From: Diplocarpon mali
Taxonomy: Eukaryota > Ascomycota > Leotiomycetes > Helotiales > Drepanopezizaceae
Assembly: GCA_024741835.1 (NCBI GenBank)
Contig: JAENRP010000636.1
Location: forward strand, 1-14,024
DNA: 14,024 bases
Direction: 5' to 3'
Position 1 is the first letter of the stretch. The number at the start of each line of letters is the position of its first letter. The position numbers and the translations under genes are program-made. Shown here one piece after another: positions 1 to 7,689 of the stretch. Under the pieces are notes generated by a model. That model made no database searches, had not been told where the DNA came from, and saw only the letters and a list, made by a program, of their open reading frames with translations.

Positions 1-1229
1 GCTAATACAACTGCTAAGGATTTGCTAGATATATTAAATAAGCTTAGCTTAAGAGCTTTAGTAGATAATAACCGAGAATCCTAAAGGCAGATTTTAAATA
101 TAGAAAAGGAGAAGGAGTATAAGCTAGCCTTAGCTAAATGCAAACTTAAGATCAATAGAGATTTAAGCAATAAAGACTAAGATTTTATTTGAGTTTATAA
201 TAATGCAAAGATAAGATAGGATACTTTAAAGGCAAAATACTCTTAGACAACTGCCCTTAATACCTAGCATCTACTATAGTAGATCACTTTATTTTAATAT
301 AGAAAAGACAAAGATAGTAAGAATATAAATATAAATATAGACTTTACTTAATCTATACTATATAAAGCAAGAAGGAAAGTAAAAGCCGCAGATCTTAAGA
401 TAGCTATGACTTTTAAAGAAACTTAGCTTTTTAATTTCCTACTTAATAGCCTTCCTCTTAAGTTTACTATTGCAAAATAATCTCTTCTTATCTAACCTAA
501 CCTTGAGATTTATAAGAAGATCGACCTCTTTCGAACTATTGAGCAAGACCTCAAAGGACGCTCTAAATCGGCAAATGCTATATTATAGGGCAACGATAAG
601 CCTAAGAAGAGGAAGGAGCGCAGGACGAGCTCTTAAGCTTATCGGAGATGCTACTTCTATAATAGTACTTATAATATTACTAATTATAAAGTTAAAAGGC
701 AATTGATCGATATAATCGCTAGCTTTAATATTAAGAAGCAATTAAAGTAGAAGTTAAGAAGCAAACTGCCCTTATCCTACCGAAGGCCGCAACTATTAAG
801 GAAAGGCAAAGGAAAAGGCTATTTAGCCAAAACTTTAGCAAATACCTTTAATAATAATAGTAGGTTATTTGAACCTAAATCCACTTCTAATAATTTAGAT
901 AATAATTATAATAAAGATGCTTATATTTTAAAAGCCAATCTCTATAAGATCCTTGAATCCAATTGGTATAATAATACTAGTTATATAGCATATATAATTG
1001 ACAAACCCTACCTATTTAAAGGCCTACTTACTAAGATAAAAAGGCGCTTTATTAAGGTTGGTAGTAGAAGGTTATATATAGACTCGATAGGTATAGTAAA
1101 GATGAATATTACTAGCGTTTCTTTCCTTTTGCAAAATGTTCTCCTTATACTTAGCCTAAGTATTAATCTTTTATCTAGCTGCAAGATCTATATAGAATTG
1201 AATTATATAGGAGTTTTTAATAATCAATT
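1..1229 (+). pseudogene. copia Gag and protease portion, degraded
   Basis: Frame +1 reads as a copia Gag followed by a retropepsin. Gag (about 1-600) has a long charged helix-rich region, then a stretch (about 400-490) resembling the copia Gag core. A zinc-knuckle-like motif at 649-690 keeps the first Cys (649), but the next ligand positions (658, 670, 685) read Tyr, as expected from TGT or CAT changed to TAT; the spacing is one residue shorter than the usual CX2CX4HX4C. The protease active site at 964-984 reads W-Y-N-N-T-S-Y: the catalytic Asp is Asn (973) and the Gly is Ser (979). The second conserved protease block (VNLLS-type) is at about 1141-1191. Early stops are at 88, 178, 190 and others, while 754-1308 is open. 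The portion ends at the 413-bp array. The 78- and 69-residue ORFs here are fragments or other-frame shadows. Gag is incomplete at the left edge. Confidence 0.88.
1223..1229. repeat. Candidate target-site duplication around the 413-bp array (left copy)
   Basis: ATCAATT occurs at 1223-1229 just left of the array and at 2552-2558 just right of it. In copy B, which lacks the array, the reverse complement of 14016-14024 reads taatcaatt once. This fits an insertion duplicating about 7 bp. The exact boundary is uncertain by a few bases, because the array's first bases partly resemble the internal unit junctions. Confidence 0.55.
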
Positions 1230-1316
1230 GTCGTGCATAATACCGCTCGGCCAAAATGTGAATCTATACCTTAGGGCGCGTACTAGCATATTTAGCCTAT
1301 TTTCTATATAATATAC
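1230..1316. repeat. R segment, copy 1 (others at about 1643-1729, 2056-2142, 2469-2551)
   Basis: This part of the 413-bp unit is almost unchanged across four copies: copies 1 and 2 differ at one site over the about 75 bp from the ataccgct block onward. The adjacent 330-bp u segments differ at roughly one site in six by eye. Copy 4 ends the array. At its ends, copies 1 and 4 keep the tgcataata form, where internal copies read tatataata, consistent with RIP. Confidence 0.75.
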
Positions 1317-1317
1317 C

Positions 1318-1356
1318 CCTTAGGTCGCCGGAAGAACAGTTTTTCCAGCGGCCTAA
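1318..1356. repeat. Imperfect hairpin in the 413-bp unit
   Basis: Arms of 15 bases (cttaggtcgccggaa and ttccagcggcctaag) pair at 13 of 15 positions around a 9-base loop. Equivalent places near 1731 and 2144 are eroded by C-to-T and G-to-A changes, so copy 1 is the best preserved. A second, weaker inverted repeat follows at about 1357-1413 (actagcctagtctata against tatagattgctaagctagt). Confidence 0.6.
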
Positions 1357-2551
1357 GTACTAGCCTAGTCTATAGTAGCGTAGATATAGTATATAGATTG
1401 CTAAGCTAGTAGAAAATAGGTAGTTAGAAGGCTGGAATGCATTTTTCTTCGGCCATATATTAGAGGTCGTTTTACTCAAATCTATCGAAACTTCTATTAA
1501 TGCAATCGAAACTGAGTATAATTATTGCCGAATTCTTTAAAAAGTAGTTTATTAGTAGAACTTCGAAGTGAGAAACGTCGGCTAAACCTTGCGTAAAAGG
1601 AATGTAAAAAGAATTATTACTGCATTTATAGGGCTTATAACTGTTATATATAATACCGCTTGGCCAAAATGTGAATCTATACCTTAGGGCGCGTACTAGC
1701 ATATTTAGCCTATTTTCTATATAATATACCCCTTAGGTTGTTAAAAGAATAGTTTTTCTAGCGGCCTAAGTACTAGCCTAGTCTATAATAGTATAGATAT
1801 AGCGCATAGACCGCTAAGCTAGCAGAAAATAGGTAGTTAGAAGGCTAGAATGCATTTTTCTTTAGCTATATATTAGAGGTCGTTTTACTTAAATCTATCG
1901 AAACTTCTATCGATACAATTAAAACCGAGTATAATTATTGCCGAATTCTTTGAAAAGTGGTTTACTAATAGAACTTTAAAGCAAGAAACGTTAGCTAAAC
2001 CTCGCGTAAAAGGAATGCGAAAAGAATTATCGCTATACTTATAAGGCTTATAACTATTGTATATAATACCGCTTGGCTAAAATGTGAATCTATACCTTAG
2101 GGCGCGTATTAGCATATTTAGCCTATTTTCTATATAATATACCCCTTAGGTTGCTAAAAGAATAGTTTTTCCGACAGCCTAAGTACTAGCCTAGTCTATA
2201 GTAGCGTAGATATAGCGCATAGACCGCTAAGCTAGCAGAAAATAGGTAATCGAAAGGCTAGAATGCATTTTTCTTCGGCCATATATCGGAGGTCGTTTTA
2301 CTTAAATCTATTGAAACTTCTATTGATATAATTGAAACCGAGTATGATTATTGCCGAATTCTTTAAAAAGTGGTTTACTAGTAGAACTTCGAAGCGAGAA
2401 ACATCGGCTAAACCTTATATAAGAGGAATGTAAAAAGAATTATCACTGCGCTTATAGGGCTTATAACTGTTATATATAATACCGCTCGGCCAAAATGTGA
2501 ATCCATACCTTAGGGCGCGTACTAGCATATTTAGCCTATTTTCTGCATAAT

Positions 2552-2558
2552 ATCAATT
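2552..2558. repeat. Candidate target-site duplication around the 413-bp array (right copy)
   Basis: This is the right-hand copy of ATCAATT, followed immediately by the resumed copia frame (tatagtttataaat). It is also the left boundary of the homology with copy B that is visible in this window. Confidence 0.55.
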
Positions 2559-2559
2559 C

Positions 2560-2640
2560 ATATAGTTTATAAATAATAACTATAAAGTGATCTTTAAGGC
2601 TAAAATCAAAGATGGACTTTATATTATTTTAAAGGTAATA
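2560..2640 (+). pseudogene. copia frame between protease and the repeat region (resumed after the array)
   Basis: Frame +1 resumes here with a short segment (residues around YKVIFKAKIKDGLYII at about 2578-2625). It resembles the post-protease part of copia polyproteins, which leads into the GAG-pre-integrase domain. It follows naturally from the sequence ending at 1229 and supports the reading that the array split one gene. Gln-type stops are present (for example the tag at 2566). Confidence 0.6.
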
Positions 2641-2651
2641 TTATAGAAATT

Positions 2652-3125
2652 GACTCTTAGGCCGGACCTATAAGTGGATTCCTTTAAGGAAAGTATACTC
2701 TTCGCCTTAATACAATTGAGTAAGGATAAGGAGAATAGATAGATTCTTAAGCTAGGATCGCAAGTGAAATTCGTAAAAATAACTCTTAAGCTAAGACTAT
2801 AGGTAGAATGTAATATATCTTTAAAGATGGATCTTAAGCTAGGATTATAAGTGAATTTAGTAGAAATAACTTTTAAGCTAAGACTGCAAATAGATTTTGC
2901 AGATTTGCTAATAATAACTCTTAGGCTAGGATTGTAAGTGAAATTTGTAAAAATGACTCTTAAGCTAAGATTGCAAATGAACTTCGCAAATTCGTTAAAA
3001 ACGACTCCTAAATTAAGACTATAAGTAGATCTTACTATTTCTAAGAAATCGACTTTTAAGCTAGGACTGCAAGTAGATCTTGCGGTTTTATTAAAAACGA
3101 CTCTTAAGCTAGGCTTATAATTGGA
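2652..3125 (+). repeat. Coding minisatellite, 39/48-bp units, in the copia frame (copy A)
   Basis: A core of the form gactcttaagctaggattgcaagt recurs near 2652, 2742, 2781, 2829, 2868, 2916, 2954, 3003, 3051 and 3099. Spacings are mostly 39 or 48 bp (13 or 16 codons). The second spacing is 90 bp because of a unique spacer. Frame +1 runs straight through into integrase, reading repeats such as TLKLGLQVDLAVLLK with Gln codons often turned to stops. The minus strand is also open here as a 171-codon ORF (3134 to 2619, non-ATG start), made of SLRVIFTNFTYNP-like repeats. The plus frame is preferred because it is continuous with the polyprotein on both sides. The role of such a repeated linker is unknown. 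Confidence 0.8.
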
Positions 3126-4110
3126 AAATAGCAAAACCTTAAACTACTATTATTAGTCCTTTTTAGCCGCTAATAATAAAGTATCGACTGATAATAGGCT
3201 ACTAAAGCTATTAAAAGCCGAAAGCCTATTAAGGTATTAGCTAATATATAAAAGATTCGCGCATTTAAGGCTAAAGAAATTAAAGGGCTTATATAAGGTC
3301 TCGACTTTAAAATAGAAGATCTAAGTATTAAAGGATCGCTTAATATGCCGAATTTGCAAGCTAATAAAACTTTGAAATCGGACGCAAACTAAGCTTAGTC
3401 TATAAAAAGATTCGATACTAGCGCTAATATCTATTAATACTACTAGACTATTTATAACCTTAATTAAAGGAAATAATTAATTTTCTTAAATAGTAGATAA
3501 CTCTACTTAGTAGATATAGACTATTTGCGCTAAGACTAAATCTAAGCTTATAAAAAAGCTAGAAACTTAAAAAGTAATAAAGGAACGCTAGACCTAATTA
3601 AAACTAATAGCTATTAAGTCTAATAATACATTAGAGATTAAAGCAAAGCTTAATAAATAGGTAAAATAAGGAGTTTATTATAAACTAATTATAATATATA
3701 AAGGTTCTTATTAGAATAGTATCGCTAAGCGAAGCATTTAATAAGTAGAGACTGACTATTGCACTCTACTATAAGATGCTAACTTGCTATTAGAATTCTA
3801 GGACCTTATAGTTAAGGCAAATGCATATTTATAAAATAGAATAAGTAATAGACTAATAGTTAATAGCACTTAAATATCGCTATATAAGGCATATTTTAAA
3901 TAGAAACTAAGCCTAAATCATATCTGCGTCTTTAAAAGCGTCTGCTACTCTTATATTAGCCTAAAGTCTTAACCTATAGGTATAAAAAGTAAAAAGCTAA
4001 TAGACTAAGGTAAAGAGTATATATTTATTAAGTATATTAAATAGATAATAAAGCAATAGATAGTATATACGCTAGATTTAAAGTAAGTAATTATATCTTT
4101 AGTAATTGAG
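3126..4110 (+). pseudogene. copia GAG-pre-integrase and integrase, degraded
   Basis: Frame +1 shows the HHCC-type region: a RFAHLRLKKLKGL segment at about 3250-3290, and a CXXC pair at 3346-3357. The integrase core follows. The first catalytic Asp is Asn at 3436 (context ISINTT). The second is Asn at 3622 (context KSNNTLE). The catalytic Glu in the copia Q-N-G-V-A-E-R motif is Lys at 3727 (context NSIAKRS). Spacing, 62 codons then 35 codons, fits the D,D35E fold of Ty1/copia. The C-terminal part (AYL*NR, HICVFKSVCYSY) continues past 3950. Many TAA/TAG stops sit at Gln positions. All three catalytic residues are lost, so it cannot be active. Confidence 0.9.
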
Positions 4111-4690
4111 TTTAATAAATCTTGAAATAAGAGAGAGCTATCCTTAAAGCTTTATATACTTAAAGATTCGCAAAGCATATTAGTTGATAGTAATACTATT
4201 AAGCCGAACTAATAATCCCTTTCTCTTAGCTTAGGTATATTAAGCGTACCTATTAATCGATAACCTATTAGTCGCCTAAAGGCTAAATAGACTATTCCTA
4301 TTATCTGCGAATTGCTTAAAGTATAAAATAACTTTAATATTATTATTCCTTTAATTAAAGTACTTATAGTAAAGGATATTCTTAAAATAGGTACAATTAA
4401 TAATAAGCCTTTACTATTAGAAAGCGGTTCCTTAAATAATAAGCCTATAGAACCTATAGCTAAACCTACGCCTTTGAAAAGGAATAGAGACCTAGAACTA
4501 GAAGATATCTTAAACGAACGCAAGTCTAAGCGTATCTAGGCTATAATAGTACATAGGATCTATAAGCTCGAACTTTAATAAAGCTTCGATAAAGATAATA
4601 TATTCCTAACCGCTAAAGGGATAATAAAAATCTCTCTTCTAAAGATGTATAATAAAGCTATGAATAATTTAAAGAATAGAGTAGTATAGA
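4111..4690 (+). pseudogene. copia linker between integrase and reverse transcriptase
   Basis: Frame +1 continues through a low-complexity, charged region (residues such as KRNRDLELEDILNERKSKRI at about 4480-4540), typical of the variable linker ahead of the copia reverse transcriptase. The 104-codon minus-strand ORF at 4209-4523, and its mirror at 12066-12365, are antisense shadows of this linker, open because RIP-type changes on the coding strand do not readily create antisense stops. Confidence 0.7.
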
Positions 4691-5460
4691 ATAAGGCAAT
4701 TTAAAAGGAGATAAGCTCTCTTACTATAAATGGCATATAGATAAAGGAACTAATGCTAAAGGATATAAACGTAGTATTAATAAAATGGGTCTTTATAATT
4801 AAGATATATGCAAATAGGACCTTAAAATGTTATAAGGTAAGGCTTATAGCTAAGGGCTTCTCCTAATAGTATAGAAAAGACTACTTTGATACATTTGCAC
4901 TAATAGTTTATATAGATACCCTTTGTATATTTATAGTAATAGTAGCTACTAAGGACCTTAAATGCAAATAGTATAATATTAAAAATGCATTTACTAAAGC
5001 AATTATAAAGGAACGGATTTTTCTCTCTTAACCTAACGGTATTCTTATATATACTAGCTACTCTTTCTATATATTCTATAGTATCTATAGGCTTAAGTAA
5101 TCAGCTTATAATTAGAACCTCTTATATAGCTTTGCTCTAGTAGAAATAGGATTCGTTTAAAGCCTAGCTAACCCTTATCTATTTACTTATATTAAGTATA
5201 GAATTAAGTTACTATTATATATTAATAATATTATTATAGCTGCGAAAATAACTACTTAATTAGATTAATTCTTTATAACTATTTGAAAACGTTTTAATAC
5301 TAAGGATTTAAAGGGAATTTATAAGATCTTCGGCATTTGCATTATAAGGAATCGCTTTACTTAAGAACTCTAGTTGGATTAAGAGCAGTATATTAAGAAG
5401 ATCCTAGACCGAATAGGACTCTTTACTTATACTTCTAACTTTAAGCTAAAGCGTACTCCA
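4691..5460 (+). pseudogene. copia reverse transcriptase, degraded
   Basis: Frame +1 gives a recognisable RVT_2 (copia) domain: a KWVFIIKIYANRTLKCYK block at about 4780-4840, then RLIAKGFS (from about 4843) and DYFDTFA (from about 4885). Motif A reads YNIKNAF at 4972-4992, with the catalytic Asp as Asn (4975). The YXDD box is at 5218-5229 and reads Y-I-N-N, so both metal-binding Asp are Asn. The thumb region (LD*EQYIKKILDRIG) follows at about 5377-5430. No frameshift was seen. All three catalytic carboxylates are gone by G-to-A changes, the other-strand view of RIP. Confidence 0.93.
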
Positions 5461-6219
5461 ATCGAAGGAAAGTATAATAAGTTAAAGCCTATTAATAAAA
5501 ATAAGTAAAGAGGAGATCTAAAGAAGTACTAATAGGATATTAAAGCAATTATATATACTATAGTATAAATAAGATTAAATATCGCCTTTATTATTAAGCA
5601 ACTTAATTAAAATTTAAAGGATCTAATAATTTGATATAAGAATGTAGTTAAGCGACTTAAAAGGTACCTTCGATCGATAATCATATAAAAGGTAAGATAT
5701 AGATTAACGAAATATATAAGCGTAAAGCTTAAGGTATATACTAATTCTAATTAGGTAAATATAAAAGGTTGGAAAAGTATATTTAAAAGTATAGTAGTAC
5801 TATATAGTAGACTTATATTATAAGGAAGTAGGAAGTAAAAATCAATAGCTACTGCAAGCATTAAGGCCGAATATATATTAATATTATCAAATTATAAGTG
5901 AGGATTATAGATTGCTTAAGTTTTAAAAGATATAGGTTCTATTAAGTATATTAGATAAGATAGGAATTATATTAATCTTTAAGTAGATAATATAAAGGCG
6001 ATTGCACTTATAAAGAATCTATACTTATATAAGCGATTGAAATATATTAATATTGCTTACTACTTTATCTACGACCTTATTATAAAGAATAAGTTATCGA
6101 TTACCTATATCCTAATTAATTAAATAGTAGTAAATGGATTTATAAAGCTATTAAAGACAATTGCAAAGTTCGAAGCATTTAAAGATATACTAGGATTATA
6201 AAAGATAGTAGGGGCTTAG
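5461..6219 (+). pseudogene. copia RNase H and C-terminus, degraded
   Basis: The Ty1-type RNase H is readable in frame +1. The first catalytic Asp motif reads VYTNSN at 5734-5751, with Asn replacing the Asp residues at 5743 and 5749. The Glu in the A-E-Y motif is intact at 5869, and the third Asp (V-D-N) is intact at 5986. A terminal G-F-T-K-P-type motif reads GFIKLL at about 6133-6150. The frame ends at a TAA at 6199 or, if that was originally a sense codon, at the TAG at 6217. The first residue is lost, so it is presumably inactive. Confidence 0.88.
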
Positions 6220-6232
6220 TAGGCTTAAGGAC

Positions 6233-6394
6233 GACTCTTAGGCCTGCCTTATAAGTTAGGTTATATAGTCTTATAAAGGAAAGTTTTTTTTTTAAATCGA
6301 CTCCTAGGCCTAGACCGCAAGTTAAGTCATATAGTCTTATAAAGGAACGCTTTTAGGAAAATTGACTCCTAATCCCGCCTTATAAGTAAAGTTT
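6233..6394. repeat. Three about 65-bp repeats downstream of copia A pol
   Basis: Units start with gactc at 6233, 6299 and 6364 (spacings 66 and 65 bp). Units 1 and 2 share a tail atatagtcttataaagga; unit 3 diverges after the core. The core (gactcctaggcctagaccgcaagt in unit 2) resembles the core of the coding minisatellite upstream of integrase, so related repeats bracket the pol region. Between units 1 and 2 is a run of 10 T (6284-6293). Confidence 0.75.
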
Positions 6395-6478
6395 GGTGAT
6401 TTTAGTAAAGGTTATTATTAATTAATTATTTTTAATTTAAAGAAATACTTAAGAGTTGGATTAGTATAAAAGGATAGT
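6395..6478 (+). other. 3' untranslated tail of copia A
   Basis: An AT-rich segment without coding content joins the repeats to the candidate LTR. A purine-rich stretch (aaaaggatag, about 6468-6477) sits directly before the proposed LTR start, in the place expected for a polypurine tract, although it is short. Confidence 0.45.
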
Positions 6479-6721
6479 TGTTATTTTCCCAACTATAGGT
6501 CAATTGGAGTAAGGTCTGAGTAGGAGTATTAAGATAGGTAATATAGCTATTACTCTAATGTATTATTATATGACCCTATTACTTAATTAGTAGGATATTG
6601 ATACGTATATAGCTATAGGGAAGAAAGGGGTAACCTTCCTTCCTTAACTCTTACTAATATATCGACCATCAACCTTTAGAAGTTTCCATTACCCACTGCG
6701 CCGACTCACTTAAGCTTAATA
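6479..6721 (+). repeat. Candidate 3' LTR of copia A (about 243 bp)
   Basis: It begins TGTTATTTTCCC after a purine-rich stretch and ends gcttaata, where copy B reads gctcaata; both fit a RIP-altered ...TCAACA end. A TGTT...AACA pair is the expected LTR terminus. Homology between the two arms stops right here (6721 and 9858), as expected for two insertions of one family. It has no coding content. The 5' LTR is not in the window, so the boundaries rest on the arm-homology limit and terminal motifs. Confidence 0.6.
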
Positions 6722-6747
6722 ATCTTTAGTATTTATATACTAAAGGT
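6722..6747. repeat. Palindrome at the inner junction of arm A
   Basis: Immediately after the LTR, ctttagtat and atactaaag (6724-6732 and 6737-6745) form perfect 9-bp arms around a 4-base loop. It is not present beside copy B. It may be chance in AT-rich DNA. Confidence 0.5.
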
Positions 6748-6751
6748 TCAA

Positions 6752-7135
6752 ATGGCCTTCTTAAAGCTCTTACTGAATATAATAGAACTTGATATTAATA
6801 TACTTTATTCTCTAGTGATATTCGGGGTTTTTAATAAGATAAAGGGCTCTTTAGTTATGACAGATCATCTCGACTTTAGTAGCGTCGTTGCTATTATAGC
6901 CTATTTCCTTAAGTACTTAGCGTATCTAAGAGGCCTCTTATACAAATTTGCATATAGCGATATACTTTACTTTTATAAATAAGAGAGCGATAATAGTCTA
7001 TTATTTAAAGGAAGCGGTAATTACGCTATTATTAAGGAAGATATAGGTTCTATACTGGTAATCGATATTCACATGAATATAGTTAAGTACTTATTATTAA
7101 AAAGAATCTATTATAATATCTGTCTATCTCTATAT
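6752..7135 (+). pseudogene. Unidentified decayed coding-like tract
   Basis: One frame opens at ATG 6752 and has only one stop (TAA at 6980) before the stop at 7139, about 128 codons in all. The first 76 residues are rich in Leu, Ile, Phe and Tyr. I recognise no domain. Downstream the same frame carries more TAA/TAG and a TGA. The opposite strand is also open at 7138-7338 (66 codons), which I read as a shadow or chance. It may be a RIP-damaged gene or retroelement fragment; it could also be noncoding. Confidence 0.25.
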
Positions 7136-7379
7136 GATTAAGATAGTACCTTTATACCTATGAATGTCTTCCCTCCTATAGTCCCTCTTAGCTGTATATA
7201 GATATCCTTCTGAAGTCCTCCGGCTGAATAGCTATCCGAAATACATACGAAACCCTTTATATCGCATATGGTATAGCTATATAGGATGACCCTAGGAATA
7301 AGGGCAGCTTGCCTCCTATATAAGAATTTATATACCAATACCAGTAGTACTTTCTTTTAAAAAGACCTTTTCAACTCGT
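7136..7379. other. Decayed sequence with no recognised feature
   Basis: Mixed composition, slightly less TpA-rich than the copia arms. A minus-strand ORF (7138-7338, 66 codons) has no recognisable motif. I see no RNA gene or repeat. Confidence 0.4.
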
Positions 7380-7570
7380 ATAAGGAAGTACGCAGAATAG
7401 GTGTATAATAGAGGCAGATTGGTAGCAAATAATCAAATGGTAATAAAGAATAAAATAGCAAAGACAAATATTTTAATAGCAAAGGCAAGTATAATAGGTA
7501 ATAAGGATAGTATATAAGAAGTAGAATAGCAAAGATAAAGGCAAATAGTAAAGAGGGAAAGGAAAGGTAT
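7380..7570. repeat. Purine-rich, C-poor tract with irregular short repeats
   Basis: The plus strand is dominated by A and G. A short motif (aatagcaaag followed by ayaaa or gcaag) recurs near 7455, 7475 and 7525. Read in the frame of the preceding tract it would give a Lys/Ser/Asn-rich stretch. The 76-codon minus-strand ORF (7357-7587) is a Leu/Tyr-rich consequence of the strand bias, not a credible gene. Confidence 0.5.
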
Positions 7571-7620
7571 CCAAGTGATAGAAGCAATCTAAAGTCTTTA
7601 TTCGAGCCTTATAGTAGTGC

Positions 7621-7689
7621 GATTATAGTCCGGTTACATTCTAATAGGTTTGAGACTCTTTATTAAAGAGTCATCCGGAGTTATAATCC
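7621..7689. repeat. Nested inverted repeat (hairpin)
   Basis: The inner arms gactcttta and taaagagtc (7654-7662, 7664-7672) pair perfectly around one base. The outer arms gattatagtccgg (7621-7633) and ccggagttataatc (about 7675-7688) pair with one small bulge. It does not match a tRNA cloverleaf. It overlaps the 25-bp direct repeat at 7627-7651. It could be a terminus of a small inverted-repeat element. Confidence 0.6.
7627..7651. repeat. 25-bp direct repeat, left copy (right copy 9075-9099)
   Basis: The two copies match at 19 of 25 positions, and all six mismatches are C/T. The right copy lies within the C-terminal coding end of the RNase H fragment (minus strand). The left copy may be a relic of the same C-terminal region, or the pair may bracket an insertion of about 1.4 kb. 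Confidence 0.5.

Larger units (their letters stand above)
1230..2551. repeat. 413-bp tandem array, about 3.2 units, inserted in copia A
   Basis: An anchor sequence (ccaaaatgtg or its one-base variant) recurs at 1251, 1664, 2077 and 2490, giving three intervals of exactly 413 bp. Three full units and about 83 bp of a fourth are present. Differences between units are overwhelmingly C/T or G/A. The array begins and ends with the same about 83-bp segment (R), so its plan is R-u-R-u-R-u-R with u about 330 bp. 413 is not a multiple of 3, so the units cannot keep one reading frame. The 76-residue minus-strand ORF at 1472-1702 is not credible as a gene. The array breaks the copia polyprotein between protease and integrase. 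Identity is unknown: a satellite, or a tandem of a very small terminal-repeat element. Confidence 0.93.
1..6721 (+). mobile_element. Ty1/copia LTR retrotransposon, copy A (RIP-degraded, 5' end outside window)
   Basis: Domain order along the plus strand is Gag, zinc-knuckle-like motif, aspartic protease, GAG-pre-integrase/integrase, reverse transcriptase, RNase H, then a candidate LTR. Integrase before reverse transcriptase is the Ty1/copia order. All coding parts lie in one frame (codons starting at positions equal to 1 modulo 3). Frame stops are almost all TAA or TAG where Gln would be expected. The element is split by a 413-bp tandem array at about 1230-2551. Without the array the polyprotein would be roughly 1,630 codons, a normal size for copia. 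The 5' LTR and Gag start are off the left edge, so the element's target-site duplication cannot be tested. It is not functional. Confidence 0.93.
2552..6721 (+). repeat. Inverted-repeat arm A (about 4.17 kb)
   Basis: This stretch matches the reverse complement of 9858-14022. Anchor pairs give nearly constant coordinate sums: 16574 at 2552, 4975, 5218 and 6001, and 16579 at 6701. Most of the shift is explained by a T-run of 10 (6284-6293) against 5 in the other arm, plus about two single-base indels near the LTR. Sampled stretches look roughly 80-90% identical, with transitions dominating. Confidence 0.93.

Noticed and set aside
1472..1702. 76-codon minus-strand ORF in the 413-bp array
   Set aside because: The period is not a multiple of 3, the ORF is not kept across units, and no motif is seen.
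2652..3125. CRISPR array
   Set aside because: The repeats are degenerate, adjoin without unique spacers, vary by multiples of 3 and lie in a eukaryotic retroelement reading frame.
4209..4523. 104-codon minus-strand ORF, with a mirror 99-codon plus-strand ORF at 12066-12365
   Set aside because: Both are antisense to the copia linker between integrase and reverse transcriptase, which is readable on the other strand. Their similarity follows from the inverted repeat.
6722..6765. tRNA-like T-loop (ggttcaaat)
   Set aside because: No matching T-stem, anticodon arm or acceptor stem could be formed around it.
7357..7587. 76-codon minus-strand ORF rich in Leu and Tyr
   Set aside because: It is a by-product of the purine-rich plus strand; its composition imitates membrane segments without any recognisable family.
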